Positions 16,679 to 24,084 of a stretch of 64,000 bases of DNA are shown piece by piece. Under the pieces are notes generated by a model, which was not told where the DNA came from, searched no databases, and was given only the letters and a program-made list of their open reading frames with translations. Position 1 is the stretch's first letter, and every line of letters starts with the position of its first letter. Both the position numbers and the translations under genes were made by a program. The DNA is from Bacteroidales bacterium (GTDB lineage: Bacteria; Bacteroidota; Bacteroidia; Bacteroidales; UBA932): NCBI GenBank assembly GCA_017427885.1, contig JAFRRW010000011.1, forward strand, positions 124,001 to 188,000, read 5' to 3'.

Positions 16679-19600
16679 TTAGAATTTCACGTTAAGATTG
16701 AAACCGTAGATGCGGCAGGAAGGGTTGACGTACATTTCTCCGAAGAGACCTCCGGTGTCGGTACCCTGGTTGGTGGACTCGGGATCGATGAAGTAGTTGT
16801 TCTTCGCTGTCCAGATGAAGGCATTGTTAACAAAGGCCGAAAGGACGATTCCCTTGAAGGGTCCGATCCATTTCTTGGGCATGTTATAACTGATGGAAAT
16901 GTTACGTACCTTCACGAAATCCCTGTCGATGAAATAGGAAAGACGTCCCTTGGTTTCACCATAATCATCGAAATAGTTCTGGTATGATTCATCTACCAGC
17001 GTTATGGGAGTGGTGTTCTCGGCATATCCGGTAAGGTTTCCTTCATCATCATAGACCGCAACCACGGAGTTGGGGATGATGAAAGGCTGACGGTCGTTGT
17101 AGAGCGTCTGGATACCGTTACCGGTGAACTGCATGATGTTCTGCGAACGGGAGAACATCTTACCGCCCTTGCGGACGTCGAGGGATGCGCTCAGGGAAAC
17201 GTTCTTGTAGGTGAAACTGGTGGTGAGACCGCCGGTCCACTTGTAGTTGGTGTCATAGCCAGTGGGCTCCAGAGCATCGCTCATGACGACCTGGCCGTAT
17301 TCGTCCACGACGAGTTTCCCATCGGGCGAGTAAGTCGGCACGTAGGTCCAATAAGTTCCGAAAGGCTTGCCGACCTCTGCATACATATAGACCGCATCCT
17401 TGACGGCGGAAGTGGAGTAACCGTCGAGCTGGAGTTTTTCTCCGATATCTTCAGGCAGCGACTTAACAAGGCTCCAGTTCTTCGCCCAGTTGACGGACAG
17501 ATCCCAGCGGAAGTCCCTGGTGAGAACGGGGGTGAAGTCGAAGAGGAGCTCAAGTCCCTTGTTGCGGACGTCTCCGGCGTTGGAAATCATCGAAGAATAA
17601 CCAGTAGCAGGCTCAGTGGTGATCGCAAAGATCTGGTCGGTGGTCATCCTGTTGTACCAGGCTGCGTCGATTCCGATGCGGCCGTTGAAGAACTGAAGGT
17701 TGGTTCCGACCTCGAACTCAGTGGTCATCTCAGGCTTCAGGGTGGGGCTGGTAATTGAATAACCCCTGCGGAAAGCGTTGACGCCACTGATAGGGAATGC
17801 TGCGATTCCGGAGCCGTAGGTTCCGGAGAAGGACGCCTGGGTGAAGACAGGGTAGGTGTTGTAAACTCCCGCGTCGTTACCGGTACGGCCATAGGCCAGA
17901 CGGACCTTACCGAAGGAAAGGACGTCGTTCTTGGGCAGCCAGTTGGTGAAGATCGCGCTGAGGGTGGCTCCCGGATAGAAGTAGTTGTTCTTGCTCAGAG
18001 GGAGGGTGGAGGACCAGTCGTTACGGGCGGTGAGCTCGAGGAAGACCGTCTCGTCCCAACCGAAGGTGACATCTCCGAAGAGACCCACGAGGCGCCTCTT
18101 GCTCTTGCTGTCGGAGAGAGTTTCCTTGGAGTTACCGTTGGAGAGGTTCCAGAATCCGGAGAAAATGGTAAGTCCCTTGGTCTGTCCTACCAGTTGAGTG
18201 CCGTAGCGCTCGTTGATGTTGAGACCGAGGATCGCATTGAGGCTCAGCCTTCCATCCACGAAAGTGTTGTTATAATTGGCAAGGAAGTCGTGGTTGAACT
18301 CATAGCCGCGATAGTACTCGGCAGAGACGTAACCGTCGGCATTCATCTCGGTAGGGGAATAACCGTTGTCGTTCCACATGTAGGCGGTATCGACGTCAAT
18401 CTGCGGCTCGCCGTACTTATAATCGTAATCACTGTAGTTGAAACCGTAGCGGTAGGTGAGAGTGACGTGCTCGATGGGAGTGACGTCCAACTGGATCTTA
18501 CCGAAGATGTTCTTGCTGTCAGTGTTGGAGTAGCGGTTCTCGATGGCCCAGTAAGGGCTGGTGATACCGTAAGGAGTATAATATGCAGTAGGCGAATTGA
18601 ACTCTGCAGGCAGATTCTTGAGGTCGACTACTGAAACATCCCTGGCAAATTCGTAGATACCGTCAATCATGGAAGTTCCCTGGAACTGGCCGATAGACTT
18701 GGTGTTCGAGGTGGCAAAGTTCACCTGGGAGGAAAGCTTCAGCCATTCTACGGGAGAGTAACTGCTGCGGAAAGCGATGGAGTTACGCCTGTAGGTGTCC
18801 TTGTTGCTGGGGATGATACCGTTATCATCGGCCAGAGAGTAGGACAGGTAGTAGGTCATGGTCTGATCCTCAGACACTCCGCTGAGGGATATGCTGTGCT
18901 TGTGGTCCACTCCGATATCGAAGAAGTCCTTAATGTTGTTCTTCTTGGCGGAATATTCGTGGACAAGCTGCATTCCGTTCCATATAGGACCGTACAACTG
19001 GGTGCTTCCGTCAAACCGGGGACCCCAGGAACCGTTCTCGATGTAGGTCTGCTTTCCGTTCCATCCCTGTCCGAACTCGTTCTGGAAGGTAGGAAGGTAG
19101 GATACCTGACGGAGCTCAAGGCCGCCGCTGTATTCGATGGTGAAGTTGCGATCGCCGCCCCTCTTGCCCTGCTTGGTGGTGATGACGATCACACCGTTAG
19201 CTGCACGGGATCCGTAGAGGGCGGTAGCGGCCGCACCCTTAAGGACGGTGAGGCTCTCGATGTCCTCGGTGGTGAGGCTGCCCATTCCACCGACGACGAT
19301 TCCGTCGATGACGTAAAGGGGCTGGTTGCTGCCGGCGATGGAGCTGTAACCGCGGATGATTACGTTGGTGGCTGCTCCAGGGTCGGTGCTGGTCGCGGAA
19401 ATCTGCAGACCGGCCACCTTACCGGCGAGGGCGTTGGTCACGTTGGTGGCGTGGTGAGTGGCGATCTCGTCGTTCTTAACCGTCGTCGCCGCATAACCGA
19501 GAGTCTTCTCGGAACGGGTGATACCGAGTGCGGTGACAACTGCCTCGTCCAATGCCAGGGCATCCTCTTCCATCGTCACGTTCATTTCGGAGCCGGAGAT

Positions 19601-19849
19601 CGTAGCCCTCAAATTCTTCATACCGATAAGGTAGAAGGAGAGCGTCTGTCCGGGCTTCGCAGCAATGGAGAAGTGGCCGTTGGCATCAGTCGTGACGCCG
19701 AGAGTCGTGCCTTCCAGAGCAACCGAGACGCCGGGTACCGGCTCACCCTTCGAATCGGTGACCGTACCGGACACTCTTCCGCTCTGCGCATAGGCGACCC
19801 CGCAAAGGGCCACCAGCAGGCACGTCAGGAAAAGCTTGACTTTTTTCAT
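16679..19849 (-). CDS. SusC/RagA-family TonB-dependent outer-membrane transporter
   Basis: 1056 residues. A signal peptide (VKLFLTCLLVALCGVAYAQ) is followed by a carboxypeptidase-regulatory-like domain (GRVSGTVTDSKGEPVPGVSV), a plug domain with RGYSSIAGSNQPLYVIDGI and LKGAAATALYGSRAANGVIV, and a long barrel ending in an aromatic residue (GFNLNVKF). It imports oligomeric nutrients across the outer membrane using TonB energy, with the SusD-like lipoprotein as lid. The ATG at 19849 (MKKVKLFLT) is preferred over 19861 because it starts the signal peptide. It is first in a four-gene operon. No adjacent sigma/anti-sigma or hybrid sensor gene is present, so its regulator lies elsewhere. Confidence 0.95.
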   Translation of the reverse strand: MKKVKLFLTCLLVALCGVAYAQSGRVSGTVTDSKGEPVPGVSVALEGTTLGVTTDANGHFSIAAKPGQTLSFYLIGMKNLRATISGSEMNVTMEEDALALDEAVVTALGITRSEKTLGYAATTVKNDEIATHHATNVTNALAGKVAGLQISATSTDPGAATNVIIRGYSSIAGSNQPLYVIDGIVVGGMGSLTTEDIESLTVLKGAAATALYGSRAANGVIVITTKQGKRGGDRNFTIEYSGGLELRQVSYLPTFQNEFGQGWNGKQTYIENGSWGPRFDGSTQLYGPIWNGMQLVHEYSAKKNNIKDFFDIGVDHKHSISLSGVSEDQTMTYYLSYSLADDNGIIPSNKDTYRRNSIAFRSSYSPVEWLKLSSQVNFATSNTKSIGQFQGTSMIDGIYEFARDVSVVDLKNLPAEFNSPTAYYTPYGITSPYWAIENRYSNTDSKNIFGKIQLDVTPIEHVTLTYRYGFNYSDYDYKYGEPQIDVDTAYMWNDNGYSPTEMNADGYVSAEYYRGYEFNHDFLANYNNTFVDGRLSLNAILGLNINERYGTQLVGQTKGLTIFSGFWNLSNGNSKETLSDSKSKRRLVGLFGDVTFGWDETVFLELTARNDWSSTLPLSKNNYFYPGATLSAIFTNWLPKNDVLSFGKVRLAYGRTGNDAGVYNTYPVFTQASFSGTYGSGIAAFPISGVNAFRRGYSITSPTLKPEMTTEFEVGTNLQFFNGRIGIDAAWYNRMTTDQIFAITTEPATGYSSMISNAGDVRNKGLELLFDFTPVLTRDFRWDLSVNWAKNWSLVKSLPEDIGEKLQLDGYSTSAVKDAVYMYAEVGKPFGTYWTYVPTYSPDGKLVVDEYGQVVMSDALEPTGYDTNYKWTGGLTTSFTYKNVSLSASLDVRKGGKMFSRSQNIMQFTGNGIQTLYNDRQPFIIPNSVVAVYDDEGNLTGYAENTTPITLVDESYQNYFDDYGETKGRLSYFIDRDFVKVRNISISYNMPKKWIGPFKGIVLSAFVNNAFIWTAKNNYFIDPESTNQGTDTGGLFGEMYVNPSCRIYGFNLNVKF

Positions 19850-20173
19850 AAGCTGATACATTAATTAAACTATAGAATTGATAGCAATTTTCAATCTCGA
19901 TTGAAAAAAACTCTATTTCCTATACCTATTTTAATAACAAAACACAAAAATCTGGGGGTTCTCCCCGGCACAAACCAATGGTGCAATCTCGGGCAAAGTT
20001 TATAAACTTTTTTAATAAAAACAAATCATAAATATGCCCCTAGAACATATAATTACAGGGATTTAGGTTTCAGAACAATAGTTTTTTCTATGGTTAGGCG
20101 TAATTTTTATTCAGTTTTTAATCAAATTGCCAAAATAACTTACAAAACAATATCAATTAAAAATTTTAATACT
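19850..20173 (-). promoter_or_regulatory. AT-rich intergenic region upstream of susC
   Basis: About 320 bp without a gene, between the porin stop and the susC start, strongly AT-rich compared with its surroundings. It contains a perfect 16-bp palindrome AAAGTTTATAAACTTT (19995-20010) and an interrupted one, TCAATC-TC-GATTGA (19891-19904), either of which could be an operator. I find no exact TAnnTTTG on the minus strand, so the susC promoter may be divergent from consensus or activator-dependent. Confidence 0.5.
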
Positions 20174-21484
20174 TTAGAATCGGACCTGGAGGCGCATCGC
20201 GAGCATGTTGTAATCGACGCCGGTGTCTCCGGAAGTGTATTCTCCTGCTCCGTTCGCGAACGGATCGTTGTCATTATACGTCCAATTCACCATAAGTTTG
20301 ACGTTATGGGTCGGATACCAGTTGACGCCAAGGGTGATGGCCTTGCAGGCCCCTCCCTTGAAGGCTGCGGTGTTGAAATCGCACCAGTCGAAACGGGCGG
20401 CCAGTTCCACATCCCCCTTGTTGGAACCGAAATCGACACCGGCCTGCTGGTCCTCGTCGTAGTCGAATTTAGGACGGCTGCCGAACAGCAGATAACTTGC
20501 CTGGGAGTAGAATCCCCTCGCCCACTGATGCCCGAGGCCGTTTTCGAGGGAAGCGCCCCTGGCTATATAGGCATTTTCGAAATAAAACCCCTTCCAGAAC
20601 CCGGCGACCTCGGCTATCCACGCATTCTCGTGGTCCACGTCCTTTATGATACCGGTATCAAGGTATTTCTTCGTATTGATCGCTGTGGCGTTCCGGGAAG
20701 AATATCTCACCGCCTTGTAACCGGCCCCTGACGAAAGTTTAGGGTCCCTGCGGGAGAAAGCGGCGCCGATATGCAGGGCCGCGTCCTTATGATCATATAG
20801 AGGCCTGAATGCGATCTTTCCGGTCCAAGAAAGCCCTTCATCGCGCCCAAGGGCGTTGTTGGCGGCAACCGATTCCACCTGGTCGTGCGTGGCCATCTCC
20901 GGGCCGAACACCCCTGCTCCGGCAAAAAACCAGTCTCGGGCATACTGGGCGTCGAAACCCACGTGGATCGAAGGGGCCAGCGTAAGGGACATCGACCTCT
21001 CGAGAAAGGTCATGTTGTGGAAGGAGGCGTTCTGCTGCATCGAGAAATCCTCGTCGGTAAGGCCTCCTTTCAATGTAAGGTAAGGGATACCCTTGTAGGC
21101 TGCAAAAGCATAGATAAGTTCCGGATTGGCGGATATCTCGGCTTCCACCATGGCGAACCATTTACCATACAGGAGGGATTTGACGGCCACCCGGGCCCTC
21201 CTCAGTATTATTCCGTTGCCGATATGGTTGGGATTCTCCCCTCCCTCATAAGGCCGGTTGCAGAAATCCGGGGCGCCGAAAAAGACTCCGGCATCTGCCT
21301 GGAGGCGGACGTCGCCCCACAGCCTGAAATTCTGCTTCTCCACGGAGAGAAGGCCGTCGTTGACGATGACCCTGGCCTCGCCGGAAAGGGAATCTGGATT
21401 CCCGGTCAAGCCTGGAATGACAGCAGAACTACCGGGAAGGACGGAGGAAAGGACGGCAAACAGTGAAAGGACGAGAAGGTTCAT
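20174..21484 (-). CDS. OprP/OprO-like porin
   Basis: 436 residues. The signal peptide MNLLVLSLFAVLSSVLPGSS is cut near SSA. The mature protein is rich in alternating beta strands and ends in the aromatic outer-membrane signature (AMRLQVRF). The pattern (FRLWGDVRLQADAGVFF; LRRARVAVKSLLYGKWFAMV; ITLGVNWYPTHNVKLMVNWT) matches the phosphate-selective-porin family of Bacteroidetes. It should form a channel for anions such as phosphate or polyphosphate, though specificity is not proven. It begins 3 bp after murA, so it is probably the last gene of that run. Residues 22-30, just past the signal peptide, are encoded by a dispersed-type palindrome (21396-21421). Confidence 0.85.
   Translation of the reverse strand: MNLLVLSLFAVLSSVLPGSSAVIPGLTGNPDSLSGEARVIVNDGLLSVEKQNFRLWGDVRLQADAGVFFGAPDFCNRPYEGGENPNHIGNGIILRRARVAVKSLLYGKWFAMVEAEISANPELIYAFAAYKGIPYLTLKGGLTDEDFSMQQNASFHNMTFLERSMSLTLAPSIHVGFDAQYARDWFFAGAGVFGPEMATHDQVESVAANNALGRDEGLSWTGKIAFRPLYDHKDAALHIGAAFSRRDPKLSSGAGYKAVRYSSRNATAINTKKYLDTGIIKDVDHENAWIAEVAGFWKGFYFENAYIARGASLENGLGHQWARGFYSQASYLLFGSRPKFDYDEDQQAGVDFGSNKGDVELAARFDWCDFNTAAFKGGACKAITLGVNWYPTHNVKLMVNWTYNDNDPFANGAGEYTSGDTGVDYNMLAMRLQVRF
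21396..21421. repeat. palindromic repeat inside the porin gene
   Basis: An imperfect palindrome, ATTCCCGG with CCTGGAAT flanked by GG and GAC, read in frame as VIPGLTGNP. It resembles the widely dispersed intergenic palindrome whose consensus runs GTCATTCC to GGAATCC. It lies exactly at the signal peptide/mature junction. Confidence 0.6.
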
Positions 21485-21487
21485 GGC

Positions 21488-22801
21488 CTATTCCCTGGTA
21501 ATGCGTGCGCCGATGGCATTGAGTCGGACATCAATGTCCTCGTAACCCCTGTCTATCTGCTCGATGTTGCCTATGACGCTGGTGCCCTTGGCGCTCATCG
21601 CCGCGATCAGAAGGGCGATACCGGCCCTGATATCGGGAGAGAGCATCCTGCCCGAACGCAGGGAGAACTTGTGGTCGTGGCCTATCACCACTGCCCTGTG
21701 GGGGTCACAGAGAATGATCTGGGCGCCCATATCGATGAGACGGTCCACGAAGAACAGCCTGCTCTCGAACATCTTCTGGTGAATTAGCACGCTCCCCCGG
21801 CACTGGGTGGCCACGACGAGCATCACGGAAAGGAGGTCAGGGGTGAGGCCTGGCCAGGGGGCGTCGGCTATGGTCATTATGGAGCCGTCCAGGAAGGAGT
21901 CAATGATGTAACTCTCTTGCTCGGGCACGAAGATGTCATCCCCTCTCTGCTCGAGGTTGACGCCCAGGCGGCGGAAACACTCGGGGATGATTCCGAGGTT
22001 GTCCCAGGATACGTCCTTGATGGTCAGGGAACTGCGGTTCATCGCCGCCATTCCGATGAATGAGCCGACCTCTATCATATCGGGAAGTATTGTGTGGGAA
22101 GCGCCTGAAAGGCGTTTGACGCCGGTGATGCGGAGAAGGTTGGATCCGATGCCGTCTATGATGGCACCCATTCTCACGAGGAGGCGGCAGAGCTGCTGGA
22201 CATAGGGCTCGCAGGCGGCGTTGTATATGACAGTCTGGCCCTTGGCAAGGGACGCCGCCATAAGGATGTTGGCGGTACCTGTGACTGATGCCTCGTCCAG
22301 GAGCATGTATTTTCCGGTAAGACGGGCTCCGTCGGGAATTGAGAGATGGTAGGCCCTGCGGGTTTTGTCATAGTCGAGTTTCGCGCCGAGATTCATCATT
22401 CCCACGATGTGGGTATCCACCCTGCGACGGCCGATCTTGTCTCCGCCGGGCTTGGGGAACCAGACTTGGCCGAAACGGGCCAGAAGAGGTCCGGCTACCA
22501 TTACGGAGCCCCTGAGGGTGGCGCACCTGCGGATGAATTCGTCACTGTCGATATAGGTGACATCTATTTCATCAGCCTTGAAGGTATATTTCCCTTTCTC
22601 GTGACGGGTAATCTTCACCCCCATTTCCTTCAGAAGGGCGATGAGATTCTTTACGTCGAGGATTTCGGGGACGTTGGAAATCGTCACTTCCGCGTCCGTG
22701 AGCAACACTGCACTGATGACCTCCAGGGCCTCGTTCTTGGCGCCCTGCGGCTTGATCGTCCCGCTCAGCTTATGTCCGCCTTCGATTACGAATGAACTCA
22801 T
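21488..22801 (-). CDS. murA: UDP-N-acetylglucosamine 1-carboxyvinyltransferase
   Basis: 437 residues, the normal length. It catalyses the first committed step of peptidoglycan synthesis, adding enolpyruvate from PEP to UDP-GlcNAc in the cytoplasm. The substrate-binding start GTIKPQGAKNEALEVI is conserved. The catalytic loop reads FPKPGGDKIGRRRVDTHI, with Asp121 where most MurA enzymes have the Cys that fosfomycin alkylates. That substitution retains activity and gives intrinsic fosfomycin resistance in other bacteria. The gene follows murB after a family A palindrome, and the porin gene starts 3 bp later. Confidence 0.96.
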   Translation of the reverse strand: MSSFVIEGGHKLSGTIKPQGAKNEALEVISAVLLTDAEVTISNVPEILDVKNLIALLKEMGVKITRHEKGKYTFKADEIDVTYIDSDEFIRRCATLRGSVMVAGPLLARFGQVWFPKPGGDKIGRRRVDTHIVGMMNLGAKLDYDKTRRAYHLSIPDGARLTGKYMLLDEASVTGTANILMAASLAKGQTVIYNAACEPYVQQLCRLLVRMGAIIDGIGSNLLRITGVKRLSGASHTILPDMIEVGSFIGMAAMNRSSLTIKDVSWDNLGIIPECFRRLGVNLEQRGDDIFVPEQESYIIDSFLDGSIMTIADAPWPGLTPDLLSVMLVVATQCRGSVLIHQKMFESRLFFVDRLIDMGAQIILCDPHRAVVIGHDHKFSLRSGRMLSPDIRAGIALLIAAMSAKGTSVIGNIEQIDRGYEDIDVRLNAIGARITRE

Positions 22802-22819
22802 AGTCTTGTCTATATATCT

Positions 22820-22939
22820 GAACTACCTGAATATCTTCCAGTGACTGTGCCACCCTCGGCACCATAAGAGGGAGGGGTCCACGGCTCGCCGTGGGAGGGG
22901 CCGCGGAGCGGCGTCATCTGAAAGAGATTCAGGTAGTTC
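22820..22939. repeat. palindromic element, family A, copy 2
   Basis: Outer arms 22820-22841 and 22918-22939 pair at 20 of 22 positions. The 76-bp core matches that of copy 1 at 5697-5764 (GTGCCACCCTCGGCA; GAGAGGGAGGGG on one copy and AGAGGGAGGGG on the other; GGGAGGGGCCGC; GCGGCGTCAT). The central hairpin is different in sequence but still paired: CCACGGC (22879-22885) with GCCGTGG (22888-22894). It fills the 145-bp murB-murA gap, between two minus-strand genes as in copy 1. Confidence 0.85.
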
Positions 22940-22946
22940 CAATTTT

Positions 22947-24080
22947 TCATATATGCTCAACCTCGGGGACGAGGGTGACGCCGAAGCGTTCCCTGACCGA
23001 AGCAATTATTTCATTTTCAAGGGACAGGATTTCCGAGGGGGAAGCCTGTCCGGTGGCGTTCACCAATACTAGGGGCTGCGTGTCCCAGACTCCGGCGTTG
23101 CCCCGGCGGAACCCCTTCCACCCGCATTTGTCTATCATCCAGGCTGCCGGTACCTTCACCAGGGAGTCGCCGACCGGGAAATGGGGAACCGGACCCAAAC
23201 CGTCCTTCAACGCCACCGCCTCTATCGCCTCGTAGCGGTCCTCCGGCACATAAGGATTCCTGAAGAAACTCCCGGCGCTGCCGACTTCGGAGGGATCGGG
23301 CAGTTTTCCTTTTCTCACATCGATGATGACCTTCCGGACCATCGCGGGCGTCAGCCCTTCATCGGTGCCGTACTCCTTCACCATCGCCTCCCTGACGTGA
23401 CCGTAATCCAATTCGGGAGAATACTCCTCCGTCACCTTCAGAACCACGGCCGTAACCGCATATTTCCCTTTGAGTTCTTTCTTGAACACCGACTCGCGGT
23501 AGTCGTAACGGCACGAGGCGTTATCGAAAACAGCCTTGGCTCCAGTCGCCAACTCCACGCATTCCACCCTCACTATCAGATCCTTCACCTCCCGGCCGTA
23601 GGCCCCGATGTTCTGCACCGCCGCGGCCCCGACCTCTCCGGGGATGAGGGAGAGGTTCTCCGGCCCCCACAGACCCTTCTCCGCGCACCAGGCGCAGAGA
23701 TCGTCCCACACCACTCCGGCTCCGACACGGAGAAATACTCCAGGATTCGCGGGGCCCGAGACAGGGGAGGATGTGTCCGAGCGAGCATTTCCCCTGGTTC
23801 CCTGGGAGCGAGGGCACTCCTCCCCTGTCACCGAATTGACGACAGTAACCACCTCGATGAATTTGATGTCCGAGTGCAGGATGGTGCCGGGAAAGTCTTT
23901 GGTAAACAGGAGGTTGCTGCCGCCGCCCATATGGAAAATGGGCGCATCGGGAGAAACGGTGGAGAGGAATCCGAGAAGATCCTCTTCGGTGTCGTATTCT
24001 ACGAGACGGCCGCACTTTACCCTCATCCCGAAGGTATTCCGGGAAGAAAGGTCCGCGTTCAGTGTAACCGTCAAAGCCAT
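22947..24080 (-). CDS. murB: UDP-N-acetylenolpyruvoylglucosamine reductase with a repeat-encoded insert
   Basis: 377 residues; most homologues have about 300-350. The FAD-dependent reductase makes UDP-MurNAc after MurA. The FAD motif GGGSNLLFTKDFPG (52-65) and the later IPGEVGAAAVQNIGAYGREV are conserved, as is GSAGSFFRNP with the catalytic Ser. Residues about 82-114 (VNSVTGEECPRSQ to SGPANPG), between HSDIKFIEVV and VFLRVGAGVVWDDL, form an extra hydrophilic loop that is encoded by the family B palindrome at 23760-23829. The frame is intact through it. The gene starts 4 bp after metG. The loop lies beside the FAD domain, and activity is expected but not certain. Confidence 0.93.
   Translation of the reverse strand: MALTVTLNADLSSRNTFGMRVKCGRLVEYDTEEDLLGFLSTVSPDAPIFHMGGGSNLLFTKDFPGTILHSDIKFIEVVTVVNSVTGEECPRSQGTRGNARSDTSSPVSGPANPGVFLRVGAGVVWDDLCAWCAEKGLWGPENLSLIPGEVGAAAVQNIGAYGREVKDLIVRVECVELATGAKAVFDNASCRYDYRESVFKKELKGKYAVTAVVLKVTEEYSPELDYGHVREAMVKEYGTDEGLTPAMVRKVIIDVRKGKLPDPSEVGSAGSFFRNPYVPEDRYEAIEAVALKDGLGPVPHFPVGDSLVKVPAAWMIDKCGWKGFRRGNAGVWDTQPLVLVNATGQASPSEILSLENEIIASVRERFGVTLVPEVEHI
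23760..23829. repeat. palindromic element, family B, copy 1 (inside murB)
   Basis: Perfect 12-bp arms GACAGGGGAGGA (23760-23771) and TCCTCCCCTGTC (23818-23829). The interior carries GCGAGCATT (23781-23789) and CTGGGAGCG (23802-23810), both also present, same order and strand, in the loop of the miaA-recQ hairpin at 37244-37323. It is read in frame by murB. Confidence 0.8.
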
Positions 24081-24084
24081 AAAC

